DNA from: Aliishimia ponticola | Lineage (GTDB): Bacteria; Pseudomonadota; Alphaproteobacteria; Rhodobacterales; Rhodobacteraceae | NCBI RefSeq assembly: GCF_004803475.1 | Contig: NZ_SRKY01000005.1 | Location: 1-64,000, forward strand | Direction: 5' to 3' | Length of the DNA stretch: 64,000 bases | Shown here: piece after piece, positions 45,461 to 56,340 of the stretch | Position numbering within the stretch: the first letter of the stretch is position 1 | How the letters are laid out: every line of letters begins with the position of its first letter | Program-made: the position numbers and the translations under genes | Notes under the pieces: model-generated | Seen by the model: the letters and a program-made list of their open reading frames with translations, nothing else | The model's database searches: none | Told to the model about the DNA's origin: nothing

Positions 45461-46360
45461 ATGAGCAAGAACGAAAAGAAAAGAGGGCTCGGCCGGGGCC
45501 TGTCCGCTCTTATGTCTGATGTAACGGTTGAAGCCGCGTCTTCCGAAACTGTTAACCAACCTGGTGGTCCGCAATACCTTCCGATCGAATTTATTGAACC
45601 GAACCCCGATCAGCCGCGGAAACGGTTCACTGACGGGGAGATGTCTGATCTCGTTTCCTCCATCCGCGAAAAGGGTATCATCCAGCCGCTGATCGTCCGG
45701 CAAATGAGTGACACGAACTACCAGTTGGTCGCGGGCGAACGTCGGTGGCGGGCGGCGCAGCAAGCCAATTTGCACGAAGTCCCAGTTGTTGTTCGTGATT
45801 TCACAGATGTTGAAGTGATCGAAATCGCGATCATCGAGAACGTCCAGCGGGCGGATCTGAACCCAATTGAAGAAGCGGCTGGTTACCGGCACTTGATGGA
45901 CGGTTTCGGCCATACGCAGGAAAAGCTGGCGGAAGCCTTGGGCAAAAGCCGGAGTTACATTGCTAACCTGTTGCGCCTCCTGCAATTGCCTGCCAGCGTT
46001 CAGGCTTTGCTGGAGGATGGAAAGCTTACATCCGGCCACGCGCGTGCGCTGATCACAGCCCCAAATGCAGAAGAGTTGGCGCAGAAAATCGTGGCCGAAG
46101 GGTTGTCAGTGCGAGAAGTAGAGGCGCTGGTAAAAAAGCAAGCCGCAGGCGATGGCGCGCCAGAAAAGCGATCCACCAGCAAGAAGGGCGCGTCCAGCAA
46201 GGACGCAGATACAGTTGCGCTGGAAGGTGATCTTTCCGCTGCCATCCGTATGCGCGTATCGATCAACCACAATCCCGGAAATGACGGTGGGTCCATGACC
46301 ATCCAGTATAAAACTCTGGATGATCTGGATGAGCTGTGCAGGGTTCTTAGCGGTGGTTAA
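45461..46360 (+). CDS. parB: Chromosome-partitioning protein ParB
   Basis: A 299-residue parS-binding CTPase clamp. KKRGLGRGLSALMSDV opens the N-terminal segment that stimulates ParA. The CTP-binding GERRWRAAQQA is near residue 92, IENVQRADLNPIEEA follows, and the helix-turn-helix KLAEALGKSRSYIANLLRLL reads the parS palindrome. A linker rich in Ser, Lys and Ala leads to the dimerisation domain. Its stop interlocks with hemW. Confidence 0.97.
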   Translation: MSKNEKKRGLGRGLSALMSDVTVEAASSETVNQPGGPQYLPIEFIEPNPDQPRKRFTDGEMSDLVSSIREKGIIQPLIVRQMSDTNYQLVAGERRWRAAQQANLHEVPVVVRDFTDVEVIEIAIIENVQRADLNPIEEAAGYRHLMDGFGHTQEKLAEALGKSRSYIANLLRLLQLPASVQALLEDGKLTSGHARALITAPNAEELAQKIVAEGLSVREVEALVKKQAAGDGAPEKRSTSKKGASSKDADTVALEGDLSAAIRMRVSINHNPGNDGGSMTIQYKTLDDLDELCRVLSGG

Positions 46361-47517
46361 TCTTCAATAAGCCGCTCCAATACGGCATTGAGAAGTTTAA
46401 CATACTGATCTGAAACGATTATTTGGTCATCGCGCCGAATTATCACGCCCTCGCTTTCCAGTTCCGCAAGGATATTGGGGGATAAATCTTGCCCGGCTAA
46501 CTCTGTGAACCGGTCGAGGCTCACACCTTCCCGCAGACGCAGGCCCATCAACAGAAATTCGACGCCTTGCTCCTCTGCGGACAAAAGCTGCCGAGTTTCC
46601 TGATCACGTCCAGCCAGCGCGGCTTGCAGCCACTTTGCGGGGGACAGCGGCGTTTCGGTCGCTGTGCGTGTGCGTTCGGGATGTGAAAACCGCCCGTGCG
46701 CTCCGGGGCCGATCCCAACATAGTCGCCGTAGCGCCAGTAGATCAGGTTATGGTTCGACTGTTCCCCCGGCGCGGCGAAATTCGACACCTCGTACATAGG
46801 AATCCCGGCGGCTTTGCACATCTCTACAGTCACGTCGTACATGTCCGCTGAGTCGTCTTCTGATGGCAGACCGCCCAGTTTGCCGCGTTTGTACCGATCA
46901 CCGAACGCCGTGCCGCTTTCGATCGTCAATTGGTACAGCGACAAATGTGAAAAACCCATTGTTAGGGCCTGTTTCAACTCCGCTGTCCAGTCCGATACCG
47001 ATTGGTTCTGCCGGGCGTAAATCAAATCGAAACTGGCGCGATCAAAGGCATTCTGCGCAATTTCCATCGCGCGCACAGCCTCTGCCGCGGAATGTAGGCG
47101 ACCCAGGCGTTTAAGATCCGGATCGTTCAACGCCTGCACGCCCAAAGAGACGCGGTTCACTCCGGCGGTGCGATAGTCGGAAAAGCGCGAAGCCTCGACA
47201 GAGCTTGGATTGGCTTCCAGCGTGATCTCAATGTCATTGGCGACGGAAAACCGTGTTGCAACCCGGTCGATGACAGCTTGCACCGTCGACGGTTCCATCA
47301 GGCTAGGTGTCCCACCGCCAAAGAATATGGATTGAACGACGCGGCCGGGAAGCTCGTCGGCATATCGGTCGATCTCGCGCAGATAGGCGGATTTCCAGGC
47401 GTCCTGGTCTATGGATGCGGAAACGTAGCTATTGAAGTCGCAATAGGGGCATTTCGCCTCGCAAAACGGCCAGTGCAGGTAAATGCTGAACCCGCCGTTT
47501 TGCCAGTTTTCAAGCAA
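46357..47517 (-). CDS. hemW: Radical SAM haem chaperone HemW
   Basis: A 386-residue protein resembling coproporphyrinogen dehydrogenase HemN but of the shorter HemW class, which binds haem and delivers it to target enzymes. The cluster motif CEAKCPYC is Cys19, Cys23 and Cys26. FFGGGTPSLM, ITLEANPSSVE and GVNRVSLGVQAL are the SAM-binding segments. The start is TTG at 47517, inside rdgB (8-nt overlap), as no ATG precedes the cluster motif. Confidence 0.92.
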   Translation of the reverse strand: MLENWQNGGFSIYLHWPFCEAKCPYCDFNSYVSASIDQDAWKSAYLREIDRYADELPGRVVQSIFFGGGTPSLMEPSTVQAVIDRVATRFSVANDIEITLEANPSSVEASRFSDYRTAGVNRVSLGVQALNDPDLKRLGRLHSAAEAVRAMEIAQNAFDRASFDLIYARQNQSVSDWTAELKQALTMGFSHLSLYQLTIESGTAFGDRYKRGKLGGLPSEDDSADMYDVTVEMCKAAGIPMYEVSNFAAPGEQSNHNLIYWRYGDYVGIGPGAHGRFSHPERTRTATETPLSPAKWLQAALAGRDQETRQLLSAEEQGVEFLLMGLRLREGVSLDRFTELAGQDLSPNILAELESEGVIIRRDDQIIVSDQYVKLLNAVLERLIED

Positions 47518-48121
47518 GGATCTTTGACACCATGTCTTTGATCGCCAAGGCTCTGTGGCTAATCGCGTTTTTCTCTTCCCAAGTCATCTCTGCAAAAGTC
47601 ACGTCATGCCCGTCTGGGATAAAGATCGGGTCGTATCCGTGCCCTTCGCGTCCGCGCGGTGGCCAGACAAGATGACCCGGTGCGTGACCAACAAACACTT
47701 CTTCGTGCCCATCGGGCCAAGCCAGAACCAGCGTCGCACAGAAACGAGCGGTGCGCGGATATGGAGCGTTCTTTTCCTCAAGCAGTCGATGGGTTTTCTC
47801 CATCGCCATCATGAAATCACGTCCGTTTCCGGTTTCGGCCCAGTCAGCGGTATAGACACCGGGCGCGCCATCCAGCGCGTCCACCTCAATGCCGCTGTCA
47901 TCGGCGAGGGCGGGCAGCCCGGTTGCCTGACTTGCCGCATGGGCCTTGATCCGCGCGTTGCCGATGAACGTGTCTTCGGTTTCCTCGGGTTCGGGCAAAT
48001 CGTGGTCCGCCGCACCGGTGACAGAGATCCCCAGGTTCCCGAAAATCTCTTTCATCTCCTTCAGCTTGCCCGCGTTATGAGTCGCGATCAGCAGGGATTT
48101 TTCCGAAAAGCGCCGGGTCAC
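47510..48121 (-). CDS. rdgB: Non-canonical purine NTP pyrophosphatase RdgB/HAM1
   Basis: A 203-residue enzyme clearing ITP, dITP and [15 protein letters not shown] is the N-terminal phosphate-binding motif, [18 protein letters not shown] the catalytic loop with the paired aspartates, and ISHRALAI the C-terminal signature. GTG start forms a GTGA overlap with rph. Confidence 0.96.
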   Translation of the reverse strand: MTRRFSEKSLLIATHNAGKLKEMKEIFGNLGISVTGAADHDLPEPEETEDTFIGNARIKAHAASQATGLPALADDSGIEVDALDGAPGVYTADWAETGNGRDFMMAMEKTHRLLEEKNAPYPRTARFCATLVLAWPDGHEEVFVGHAPGHLVWPPRGREGHGYDPIFIPDGHDVTFAEMTWEEKNAISHRALAIKDMVSKILA

Positions 48122-48831
48122 GACACCGCTTCCGCCTGTTTCGCGACTAATTCGGCAACACCGGCTTCTGCCAGGTCGATCAATTCGTTCATCTGATCCC
48201 GGCTATAGGTCGCACCTTCGGCAGACATTTGCGTTTCGATCATCTTACCGCCGCCGGTCATCACGAAGTTGCCGTCCACGCCGGCTTCGCTGTCTTCGGG
48301 ATAATCCAGATCAAGCACCGGTTGGCCCGCGTAGATGCCACAGCTTACCGCGGCGACATGGTCGATCAGCGGGTCAGATGTGATGACTTTTGCGGACAGC
48401 AGTTTGTTCGTGGCGAGGCGCAGTGCGACCCAACCGCCGGTGATCGATGCGCAGCGCGTTCCGCCATCTGCTTGCAGCACGTCGCAATCGACGGTGATCT
48501 GACGTTCGCCCAAGGCGACGCGATCGACACCTGCGCGCAAGGATCGTCCAATCAGCCGTTGGATTTCGACCGTCCGGCCGCCTTGCTTGCCAGAAGCCGC
48601 TTCACGGCGCATCCTTGTATTCGTGGCACGAGGCAACATGCCGTATTCAGCCGTCACCCAACCAAGGCCGGTGCCTTTGATGAAGGGCGGCACGCGATCT
48701 TCAATCGTCGCGGTACACAGCACGTGGGTGTCGCCGATCTTGATCAAGCAGGAGCCTTCTGCATGTTTCGTAAAGCCTGTTTCGATTGAAACTGGCCGCA
48801 TTTCGCTTACGTTTCTTCCGGAAGGTCGCAT
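48118..48831 (-). CDS. rph: Ribonuclease PH
   Basis: A 237-residue 3'-5' phosphorolytic exonuclease that trims tRNA 3' ends. It opens with [42 protein letters not shown] and the phosphate-site [13 protein letters not shown] follow, with [15 protein letters not shown] and [17 protein letters not shown]. First gene of the leftward rph-rdgB-hemW operon, divergent from hrcA. Confidence 0.97.
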   Translation of the reverse strand: MRPSGRNVSEMRPVSIETGFTKHAEGSCLIKIGDTHVLCTATIEDRVPPFIKGTGLGWVTAEYGMLPRATNTRMRREAASGKQGGRTVEIQRLIGRSLRAGVDRVALGERQITVDCDVLQADGGTRCASITGGWVALRLATNKLLSAKVITSDPLIDHVAAVSCGIYAGQPVLDLDYPEDSEAGVDGNFVMTGGGKMIETQMSAEGATYSRDQMNELIDLAEAGVAELVAKQAEAVS

Positions 48832-48894
48832 GATAGCCTCGCTGCTGTGGTTCGTTGGGGGATAGCGTCATGCCGAATGTGGGCGCAACCCCGA

Positions 48895-48923
48895 TTGACC
48901 TTTCGAGGCGGTCGATTTTTAGT
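48895..48923 (+). promoter_or_regulatory. Probable hrcA-grpE promoter
   Basis: TTGACC, 17 nt, TTTAGT, 23 nt before the hrcA ATG. No CIRCE inverted repeat (TTAGCACTC-N9-GAGTGCTAA) is present in the gap, so hrcA does not appear to be self-repressed through CIRCE here. Confidence 0.45.
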
Positions 48924-48946
48924 GCTGTTCGTCCAAGGTGTCTGAC

Positions 48947-50008
48947 ATGTCTGATGCATCCAACATACTAAACGAACTGAATGACCGGTCCCGCGAGGTG
49001 TTCCGCCGGATTGTCGAGACGTATCTCGACACAGGTGATCCGGTCGGTTCGCGGTCCTTGACCCGTGATTTCAGCGAAAAAGTATCTGCCGCGACGATCC
49101 GGAATGTGATGCAGGATCTTGAGTATCTTGGTCTGTTGGACAGCCCCCATATCAGCGCCGGGCGCATTCCGACGCAGATGGGATTGCGCATGTTCGTCGA
49201 TGGCATTCTGGAGATTGGCATCCCCGACGAGAAGGACAGGGAAAAGATCGATGCCACGCTTGGCCAGAACAGCGGCGATGTCAGCGCCATGCTGGATCGC
49301 GTCGGTTCCGCCTTGTCGGGTGTGACACAGGGCGCATCGCTGGTTCTTGCCCCCAAGCATGAGGCTGCGATCAAGCATATCGAATTTGTGCCACTCGCCT
49401 CAGACCGGGCGCTTGTGGTTCTGGTCTTTGCAGATGGGCATGTCGAAAACCGTTTGTTCACGCCACCGCCGGGCCAGACACCCAGTTCGATGCGCGAGGC
49501 GGCGAATTTCCTGAACGCGCTTGTCGGTGGGCGGACGCTCAGCGATACGCGGCGCGTCATTCAGTCCGAGATCGAAAAGAAACGTCAGGAGCTCGACTCT
49601 GTGGCGCGGGATCTGGTCGATAGTGGGCTCGCGCTTTGGATGGAAGACGACACCCACACGGAACGACTCATCGTGCGGGGGCGGTCGAATCTGCTGACCG
49701 ATGAGCAGGGCGAAGAGTTGGAGCGCGTCCGCGTCCTGTTCGATGACCTTGAGCGAAAGCGCGACATCGCTGATTTCCTCGAACTGACCGAAGAAGGGGA
49801 CGGCGTGCGTATTTTTATCGGCTCGGAGAACAAACTTTTCTCACTTTCGGGTTCCTCTTTGGTGGTTTCTCCATATATGAACGCTGATCGTAAAGTTGTC
49901 GGTGCGATCGGAGTGATTGGACCGACACGTTTGAACTACGGTCGGATCGTGCCGATCGTTGATTACACTGCGCAATTGGTCGGAAAACTTCTGTCCGACC
50001 GAACCTAG
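48947..50008 (+). CDS. hrcA: Heat-inducible transcription repressor HrcA
   Basis: A 353-residue repressor that binds CIRCE operators and is tuned by GroEL. The N-terminal winged helix (LNDRSREVFRRIVETYLDTGDPVGSRSL) is followed by ATIRNVMQDLEYLGLLDSPH, the GAF-like core and a C-terminal GVIGPTRLNYGRIVPIVDY signature. A GTG nine nt upstream is in frame. Operon with grpE, 9 nt apart. Confidence 0.94.
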   Translation: MSDASNILNELNDRSREVFRRIVETYLDTGDPVGSRSLTRDFSEKVSAATIRNVMQDLEYLGLLDSPHISAGRIPTQMGLRMFVDGILEIGIPDEKDREKIDATLGQNSGDVSAMLDRVGSALSGVTQGASLVLAPKHEAAIKHIEFVPLASDRALVVLVFADGHVENRLFTPPPGQTPSSMREAANFLNALVGGRTLSDTRRVIQSEIEKKRQELDSVARDLVDSGLALWMEDDTHTERLIVRGRSNLLTDEQGEELERVRVLFDDLERKRDIADFLELTEEGDGVRIFIGSENKLFSLSGSSLVVSPYMNADRKVVGAIGVIGPTRLNYGRIVPIVDYTAQLVGKLLSDRT

Positions 50009-50017
50009 AGAGACACG

Positions 50018-50599
50018 ATGGCTGAGCCTAAGAAAGACCAAATCCTAGATGAGCTGATGTCCGGCACTCCTGACAGTGATGATCTGCAAAGCCTAGATGA
50101 ACTTGCAGAGGGTGACGCGGACGATCCGAGTGTAGAGCTTGAAGAGCTTCGGGCGGAACGTGACGACCTTCGGGACAAATTCATGCGCGCGCTGGCGGAT
50201 GCCGAGAATGCGCGCAAACGGTCGGAAAAAGACCGGCGTGAGGCGGAAAATTACGGCGGGTCCAAGCTGGCCCGGGACATGCTGCCGATCTACGACAACA
50301 TGAAGCGTGCCTTGGAAGCAGCGGCCAATACCGCGAATGATGACCAGGCCGCGTTGGTCGAAGGTGTTGAGCTGACGATGCGCGAATTGCTGCACGTCTT
50401 CAGCAAGCACGGCATCACGCCGATTTCGCCGAAAGCTGGCGATGCTTTCGATCCGCAACTGCATCAGGCCATGTTCGAAGCGCCGGTGCCCGGCACCAAG
50501 GCGGGCGATATCATTGATGTCGCGGCGGAAGGGTTCATGTTGCATGACCGCCTGCTGCGTCCGGCCCAGGTTGGCGTGTCTTCGACCCCGGCAGCCTAA
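50018..50599 (+). CDS. grpE: Nucleotide exchange factor GrpE
   Basis: A 193-residue DnaK co-chaperone. The acidic N-terminus leads into a long coiled coil (about 40-95; LRAERDDLRDKFMRALADAE) and the beta domain with HGITPISPKAGDAFDPQLHQAM. dnaK and dnaJ are not in this window. Its stop interlocks with the mutS stop. Confidence 0.95.
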   Translation: MAEPKKDQILDELMSGTPDSDDLQSLDELAEGDADDPSVELEELRAERDDLRDKFMRALADAENARKRSEKDRREAENYGGSKLARDMLPIYDNMKRALEAAANTANDDQAALVEGVELTMRELLHVFSKHGITPISPKAGDAFDPQLHQAMFEAPVPGTKAGDIIDVAAEGFMLHDRLLRPAQVGVSSTPAA

Positions 50600-53238
50600 G
50601 CCTTGGACGCGGCTTTCAGCTTGTAGATCAGATCGAGCGCATCGCGCGGCGACAGATCGTCAGGCTGAATCTCCTCCAACAATTCCACGACCGGTGACGT
50701 TTCGGACGCATCGGTCGGGGCGGCGCTTGGCGCCACTGAAAACAGCGGAAGATCGTCGATGATTGTACTGGGATTGGCTTTGCCTTCCCGGCTTCCTTTC
50801 TCCAAAGCATCCAGAACAGTGCGCGCACGGGCAATGACCGATTTCGGTAGCCCGGCCAGTTTCGCGACCTGCACGCCGTAGGATCGGTCTGCGGACCCTT
50901 CGCGGACTTCGTGCAGGAAAATAACGTCGCCTTCCCATTCCTTCACAGCCACCGTGGCGTTCTTCACGCCATCAAGCTTGCCAGCCAAGACCGTCAATTC
51001 ATGGTAATGCGTCGCAAAAAGCGCGCGGCATCGGTTCACGTCATGCAGATGTTCCAGCGTCGCCCAAGCGATGGACAACCCGTCATAAGTGGATGTTCCT
51101 CGCCCGATCTCATCCAAAATCACCAGCGCCCGGTCATCCGATTGGTTCAGAATTGCGGCGGTTTCCACCATCTCGACCATGAAGGTCGACCGCCCACGTG
51201 CCAGATCGTCGGACGCGCCAACGCGGCTGAAAATCTGACTGACACTGCCGATATGCGCGCGCTCCGCCGGAACATAGCTGCCGATCTGCGCAAGGATGGC
51301 AATCAGGGCGTTTTGCCGGAGGAATGTCGATTTACCCGACATGTTCGGACCGGTCAAAAGCCAGATGGATGCCGCATCGCCGTCACCGCCCAGATCGCAG
51401 GAATTGGCGATGAACTCGTCACCGGATTGACGTTTCAGCGACGCTTCGACCACAGGATGCCGACCGGCCACGATATCAAAGCTTCGGCTGTCATCCACGA
51501 TGGGACGAGTCCAGTTTTCGCGCGTTGCCAGATTTGCCAAAGCGACCAGAACGTCCAGGGCGGCCAGTGCGCGACTGGTCTGGTGAAGTTCGGCGGCCAT
51601 GCTGACGACAAGGTGGCGCAATTCCTCAAACAGAGCCTTCTCAATCCCCTGCGCCTGATCGCCGGCAGATTGAATCCGCGCCTCCAAATCGCTGAGTTCG
51701 ACCGTCGTGAACCGGACCTGATTTGCCGTGGTTTGCCGATGAATGAACGTGTCCGACAGCGGCGCGGACATCATACGTTCCGCGTGGGTGGCCGTGGTTT
51801 CCACGAAATAGCCAAGCACGTTGTTATGCTTGATCTTCAGCGAAGACACGTCTGTTAGAGACTGATATTTCTGCTGCATTGACGCAATGACAGAGCGTCC
51901 TTCGTCGCGCAGGGTTCGCGCCTCGTCCAGTTCCTCATGCGCGCCGGGGGCGATGAACCCACCGTCCCGGACATGGAGGGGAAGCTCTGCCACCAGCATT
52001 TCGTCCAACTGGTCGAGGATATGTTCACGTCCTTGCAGATCGGTCAGGGGATCAGACACGCTTTTCGGCAGATCGTCTTGGGCGGCCAGCAGTTGGGACA
52101 ACGCACCAGCCTGTTCAAGCGCCTTGCGCACGGCACCCAGATCCCGAGGGCCACCGCGATCCAGCGATAGCCGAGAAATCGCCCGCTCCAGGTCTGGCAC
52201 GGCCCTGAGCGCGGATCGCAAATCCTCGGCAAGTGCCGTGTGATTTACGAAATAGCTAACCCCATCCAGTCGGTCCGCAATCAGGTCATGGTCCCGCGAC
52301 GGGCTGGAAAGCCGCTGTTCCAGAAGCCGCGCACCCGGCGCGGTTGCCGTCATGTCGATGACGCTTAGCAGCGATCCCGCGCGACCGCCCGACATGCTTT
52401 GCGTCAGTTCCAGATTACGGCGCGTCGCCGCGTCGATCTGAACGGTGCGATTTTGCGCCTCCTGCTTGGGGGGCAGCAAAAGCGGCAGATTCCCCTTCTG
52501 CGTGAGATCGATATACGACACCACGGCCCCAAGTGCGGCGACTTCCGCGCGGGAAAACTGGCCGAACGCGTCCAGCGATTGCACGGAATATACGTCTTTC
52601 AACCGCGTTTCGGCAGCCGTGCTGTCAAAGGCGGACCGGGGCAGGTCGGTCAGCGCGATTCCGAAATCCTCTTCAAGATACCGAAGGTCTTGCGCATTGG
52701 CTTCCGACACAATCAATTCGGCCGGGGACAGTCGCGCAAGTTCAGCGCCCAATCGAGTTTGGGGCAGGCTCATCACTTGGACGGACCCTGTCGACATATC
52801 AGCCCATGCAAGCGCGGATTCGTCTCTAACAACGGAAAATGCGGCCAGAAAGTTGTGCTTGCGCGCTTCAAGCAGGGTTTCTTCGGTCAGCGTGCCGGGG
52901 GTGACGATCCGCACCACGTCCCGCTTCACCACGGATTTTGACCCGCGCTTCTTTGCTTCTGCCGGGCTTTCCAACTGTTCACACACGCCGACGCGGAAGC
53001 CCTTGCGGATCAGCGTCAAAAGATACCCTTCGGCCGCATGAACCGGCACGCCGCACATGGGAATATCGGCACCGTCATGCTTGCCGCGTTTGGTCAGGGC
53101 AATATCCAGCGCTTCGGCCGCCGCAACCGCGTCATCGAAGAACATCTCGTAAAAATCGCCCATCCGATAGAACAGCAACGCATCTTTATGCGCGTCTTTG
53201 ATCTCCAGATATTGTGCCATCATTGGCGTGACGGACAT
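50596..53238 (-). CDS. mutS: DNA mismatch repair protein MutS
   Basis: An 880-residue mismatch sensor. The N-terminal mismatch-binding motif is FYRMGDFYEMFF with the stacking Phe and Glu. The ATPase has Walker A GPNMSGKSTFLRQ near residue 632, the LDEIGRGTSTYDG Walker B and signature, and ATHYHEL. The start MSVTPMMAQYLEIK at 53238 is preferred over one at 53268 because GGGGG lies at the right distance. No mutL is adjacent. Confidence 0.96.
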   Translation of the reverse strand: MSVTPMMAQYLEIKDAHKDALLFYRMGDFYEMFFDDAVAAAEALDIALTKRGKHDGADIPMCGVPVHAAEGYLLTLIRKGFRVGVCEQLESPAEAKKRGSKSVVKRDVVRIVTPGTLTEETLLEARKHNFLAAFSVVRDESALAWADMSTGSVQVMSLPQTRLGAELARLSPAELIVSEANAQDLRYLEEDFGIALTDLPRSAFDSTAAETRLKDVYSVQSLDAFGQFSRAEVAALGAVVSYIDLTQKGNLPLLLPPKQEAQNRTVQIDAATRRNLELTQSMSGGRAGSLLSVIDMTATAPGARLLEQRLSSPSRDHDLIADRLDGVSYFVNHTALAEDLRSALRAVPDLERAISRLSLDRGGPRDLGAVRKALEQAGALSQLLAAQDDLPKSVSDPLTDLQGREHILDQLDEMLVAELPLHVRDGGFIAPGAHEELDEARTLRDEGRSVIASMQQKYQSLTDVSSLKIKHNNVLGYFVETTATHAERMMSAPLSDTFIHRQTTANQVRFTTVELSDLEARIQSAGDQAQGIEKALFEELRHLVVSMAAELHQTSRALAALDVLVALANLATRENWTRPIVDDSRSFDIVAGRHPVVEASLKRQSGDEFIANSCDLGGDGDAASIWLLTGPNMSGKSTFLRQNALIAILAQIGSYVPAERAHIGSVSQIFSRVGASDDLARGRSTFMVEMVETAAILNQSDDRALVILDEIGRGTSTYDGLSIAWATLEHLHDVNRCRALFATHYHELTVLAGKLDGVKNATVAVKEWEGDVIFLHEVREGSADRSYGVQVAKLAGLPKSVIARARTVLDALEKGSREGKANPSTIIDDLPLFSVAPSAAPTDASETSPVVELLEEIQPDDLSPRDALDLIYKLKAASKA

Positions 53239-53364
53239 GCCAAACCCCCAAGTTTTGTCGGGCGACAATACAAACGCGGCGGCACGGGCGAAAGTCGGTA
53301 AATAGGTCTGTTGAGGCGCAGCGCAGGCCTTGTTAAGACGCTTCAGCTATCGGAGGGGCCCACG

Positions 53365-55620
53365 ATGAAGAATAACCGGATTACTGAAGAGGAAGCGCTC
53401 GCTTTCCATCTCGAACCGACACCCGGGAAGTGGGCCGTCCAAGCGACGGTTCCAATGACCACACAGCGGGATTTGAGCCTTGCGTATTCGCCCGGCGTGG
53501 CGGTTCCCTGCGTTGCCATCGCAGAGGCGCCGGAAACGGCCTATGATTATACGAACAAGGGCAACCTGGTTGCGGTGATCTCGAACGGGACGGCTGTTTT
53601 GGGCCTTGGAAATCTGGGCGCGCTTGGCTCCAAACCGGTGATGGAGGGCAAGGCGGTTCTGTTCAAGCGGTTCGCTGATGTGAACTCAGTCGATATCGAG
53701 CTGGACACAGAAGATCCGGACGAATTCTGCAAAGCGGTCAAACTGATGGGGCCGACATTTGGCGGCATCAACCTTGAGGACATCAAGGCGCCGGAATGTT
53801 TCATCATCGAACAGCGCCTCAAGGAAGAGATGGATATCCCGGTCTTCCACGATGACCAGCACGGAACGGCGGTGATCTGCGCGGCGGGCTTGCTGAATGC
53901 GCTGCATCTGTCGGGCAAGAAGATCGAAGATGTGAAAATCGTGCTGAACGGGGCGGGGGCCGCCGGGATCGCATGTATTGAATTGCTGAAATCCATGGGC
54001 GCGCGGCATGAAAACTGCATCGTCTGCGATACCAAGGGCGTGATCTATCAAGGTCGGACCGAGGGCATGAACCAGTGGAAGTCCGCGCATGCGATCTCTA
54101 CCGAGCTGCGCACGCTGGAAGAAGCGATGAATGGTGCCGACGTGTTCCTTGGCGTTTCCGTCAAAGGGGCCGTAACGCCTGATATGGTTGCAAGCATGGC
54201 CGATAACCCGGTCATCTTTGCGATGGCCAACCCCGATCCCGAAATCACCCCCGAAGAAGCGCATGAAGTCCGGGTCGATGCAATTGTTGCCACGGGGCGC
54301 AGCGATTACCCGAACCAAGTGAACAACGTGCTTGGTTTCCCGTATCTGTTCCGGGGCGCGTTGGATATTCATGCGCGCGCCATCAATGACGAGATGAAAA
54401 TCGCCTGCGCTCATGCTTTGGCGCGGCTTGCGCGCGAAGATGTGCCTGACGAGGTCGCCCTGGCCTATGGGCGCAAACTTACCTTTGGTAGAGACTATAT
54501 CATCCCGACGCCCTTCGATCCGCGCTTGATCTACACGATCCCGCCGGCCGTGGCGAAAGCTGGGATGGATACCGGCGCAGCGCGTCGTCCGATCGTGGAT
54601 ATGGACGCCTATGAGATCGGGCTGAAGTCGCGGATGGACCCCACCGCCAACATTCTGCGCGGCATCAACGCGCGGGCACGTGCGAACCAAGCGCGCATGA
54701 TCTTTGCAGAAGGCGACGACCCCCGGATTTTGCGCGCAGCGGTTCTGTATCAGCGGTCCGGCCTTGGCAAAGCCCTGGTTGTCGGGCGGCATGACGACGT
54801 GAAACGCAAGCTGGAAGACAGTGGTCTTGGCGATGCGGTCCGCGAGTTGGAAGTCGTGAACGCGGCCAACACGCCGCATCTCGATACCTATAAGGAGTTT
54901 CTGTATCAGCGGCTGCAACGTCGTGGACACGATATGAAGGACATCCATCGTCTTGCGGCGCGTGATCGTCACGTATTCTCGTCGCTGATGCTTGCCCATG
55001 GACATGGCGATGGTCTTGTCACCGGCGCGACGCGAAAATCCGCGCATGTGCTTGAGCGGATCAATCACGTCTTCGACGCGGATGCGTCCCATGGGGCGGC
55101 CGGGATTACCGCGCTGCTGTATAAAGGACGGATCGTTCTGATAGCGGATACGTTGGTGCATGAATGGCCCGACCAAGAAGATCTTGCCAACATTGCAGAA
55201 CGCGCGGCGACTGTTGCGCGGAACCTTGGCCTTGAACCGCGGGTCGCTTTCGTCAGCTTCTCTACCTTTGGGTATCCGGTGTCAGAGCGTGCCGAAAAGA
55301 TGCACCAGGCGCCACGGGTTCTGGATTCGCGGGGCGTTGACTTCGAATATGAAGGCGAAATGACCGTCGATGTTGCTTTGAATGAATCGGCGCAGGCCAA
55401 TTACCCGTTCCAGCGGCTTACCGGTCCGGCCAACATTCTTGTCGTTCCGGCCCGGCATTCAGCAAGCATTTCCGTCAAGCTGATGCAGGAAATGGCCGGG
55501 GCAACCGTCATTGGCCCTATCTTGAGTGGCGTGGATCACTCCATCCAGATTTGTTCGACGACACATACGGCGAACGACATTCTGAACATGGCAATTCTGG
55601 CGGCATGCCGGGTCGGTTAA
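53365..55620 (+). CDS. maeB: NADP-dependent malic enzyme with phosphotransacetylase-like domain
   Basis: A 751-residue MaeB-type enzyme converting malate to pyruvate and CO2. The malic domain covers about 1-430 ([44 protein letters not shown]; cofactor loop [14 protein letters not shown]). The C-terminal half resembles phosphate acetyltransferase (LPFDPRL... to [11 protein letters not shown]), which in this family is regulatory and binds acetyl-CoA. GGAGGGGCC precedes the ATG. Its stop overlaps msrA's. Confidence 0.95.
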   Translation: MKNNRITEEEALAFHLEPTPGKWAVQATVPMTTQRDLSLAYSPGVAVPCVAIAEAPETAYDYTNKGNLVAVISNGTAVLGLGNLGALGSKPVMEGKAVLFKRFADVNSVDIELDTEDPDEFCKAVKLMGPTFGGINLEDIKAPECFIIEQRLKEEMDIPVFHDDQHGTAVICAAGLLNALHLSGKKIEDVKIVLNGAGAAGIACIELLKSMGARHENCIVCDTKGVIYQGRTEGMNQWKSAHAISTELRTLEEAMNGADVFLGVSVKGAVTPDMVASMADNPVIFAMANPDPEITPEEAHEVRVDAIVATGRSDYPNQVNNVLGFPYLFRGALDIHARAINDEMKIACAHALARLAREDVPDEVALAYGRKLTFGRDYIIPTPFDPRLIYTIPPAVAKAGMDTGAARRPIVDMDAYEIGLKSRMDPTANILRGINARARANQARMIFAEGDDPRILRAAVLYQRSGLGKALVVGRHDDVKRKLEDSGLGDAVRELEVVNAANTPHLDTYKEFLYQRLQRRGHDMKDIHRLAARDRHVFSSLMLAHGHGDGLVTGATRKSAHVLERINHVFDADASHGAAGITALLYKGRIVLIADTLVHEWPDQEDLANIAERAATVARNLGLEPRVAFVSFSTFGYPVSERAEKMHQAPRVLDSRGVDFEYEGEMTVDVALNESAQANYPFQRLTGPANILVVPARHSASISVKLMQEMAGATVIGPILSGVDHSIQICSTTHTANDILNMAILAACRVG

Positions 55621-56246
55621 TTGCCCACGAATGGCGCTGACGCACCCCAAAGTTGCTTCACGCGTGCGTCGCGCCCGCAAGCCTTGCGATAGCGCTTATA
55701 TGCTTCGGCCTTCGTCTTGACCCCAAACCGGGTCAGGACGCGGTCTGAGCTTTTGTAATAGTCTTGGTGATCGGCTTCGGCCTTGTAGAAGGGGCCAGCT
55801 GGCAAAACAGGGGTCACGATCTTTGCGCCCAAGTCCTGTTCTGCCTTCTTGATCGCCGCTTGTGCCAGCGCGGATTCCTGCGGTGAAGCTGTAAAGATGG
55901 CCGTGGCATAGCTTTGACCGCGATCACAGAATTGCCCGCCCGCATCTGTCGGATCGACGGAGCGCAGGAATAGGTCCAGCAATGTCGCGCGGGACACTTT
56001 GGCAGGATCGAATGTAATTTCGACCGCCTCGTAATGGCCGGTGCCGCCCCGCACCACTTGCTTGTAAGACGGGTTTTCCACCGTCCCGCCGGTAAAGCCT
56101 GATACGACGCCACTGACCCCGGCGACCTTCTCGAAATCAGCCTCTACGCACCAGAAACAGCCGCCTGCGACGACGAGCTTATCGGCGCTGGCCAGATGGG
56201 GAAAACCTAGCGACGCGATCAGGACCAGAACGTGGGACAAGCGCAT
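55617..56246 (-). CDS. msrA: Peptide methionine (S)-S-oxide reductase, exported form
   Basis: A 209-residue MsrA. Residues 1-21 are a signal peptide ([16 protein letters not shown]), so the enzyme should work in the periplasm. The active-site GGCFWC places the nucleophile at Cys30. The substrate pocket [10 protein letters not shown] and resolving cysteines near the C-terminus (KACGRDARV) are present. GAGG sits 6 nt before the ATG at 56246; the longer open frame to 56300 is unlikely. Confidence 0.93.
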   Translation of the reverse strand: MRLSHVLVLIASLGFPHLASADKLVVAGGCFWCVEADFEKVAGVSGVVSGFTGGTVENPSYKQVVRGGTGHYEAVEITFDPAKVSRATLLDLFLRSVDPTDAGGQFCDRGQSYATAIFTASPQESALAQAAIKKAEQDLGAKIVTPVLPAGPFYKAEADHQDYYKSSDRVLTRFGVKTKAEAYKRYRKACGRDARVKQLWGASAPFVGN

Positions 56247-56340
56247 AAGACACCTCATTTTTCTTGAAACTGAAGCAAAGCGGCTTGCGGCGCAATTCAC
56301 GGAACGGTTAGCTCACAGCGAGGTGAAGAGGAGAAAGCCC

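Noticed and set aside
48832-48946. CIRCE element before hrcA
   Set aside because: TTTTTAGTGCTG resembles half of the motif, but no inverted partner GAGTGCTAA-like half lies at the required 9-nt spacing.
53686-55176. 496-codon minus-strand open frame opposite maeB
   Set aside because: maeB is unambiguous on the plus strand; the antisense frame is His/Arg-rich and motif-free.
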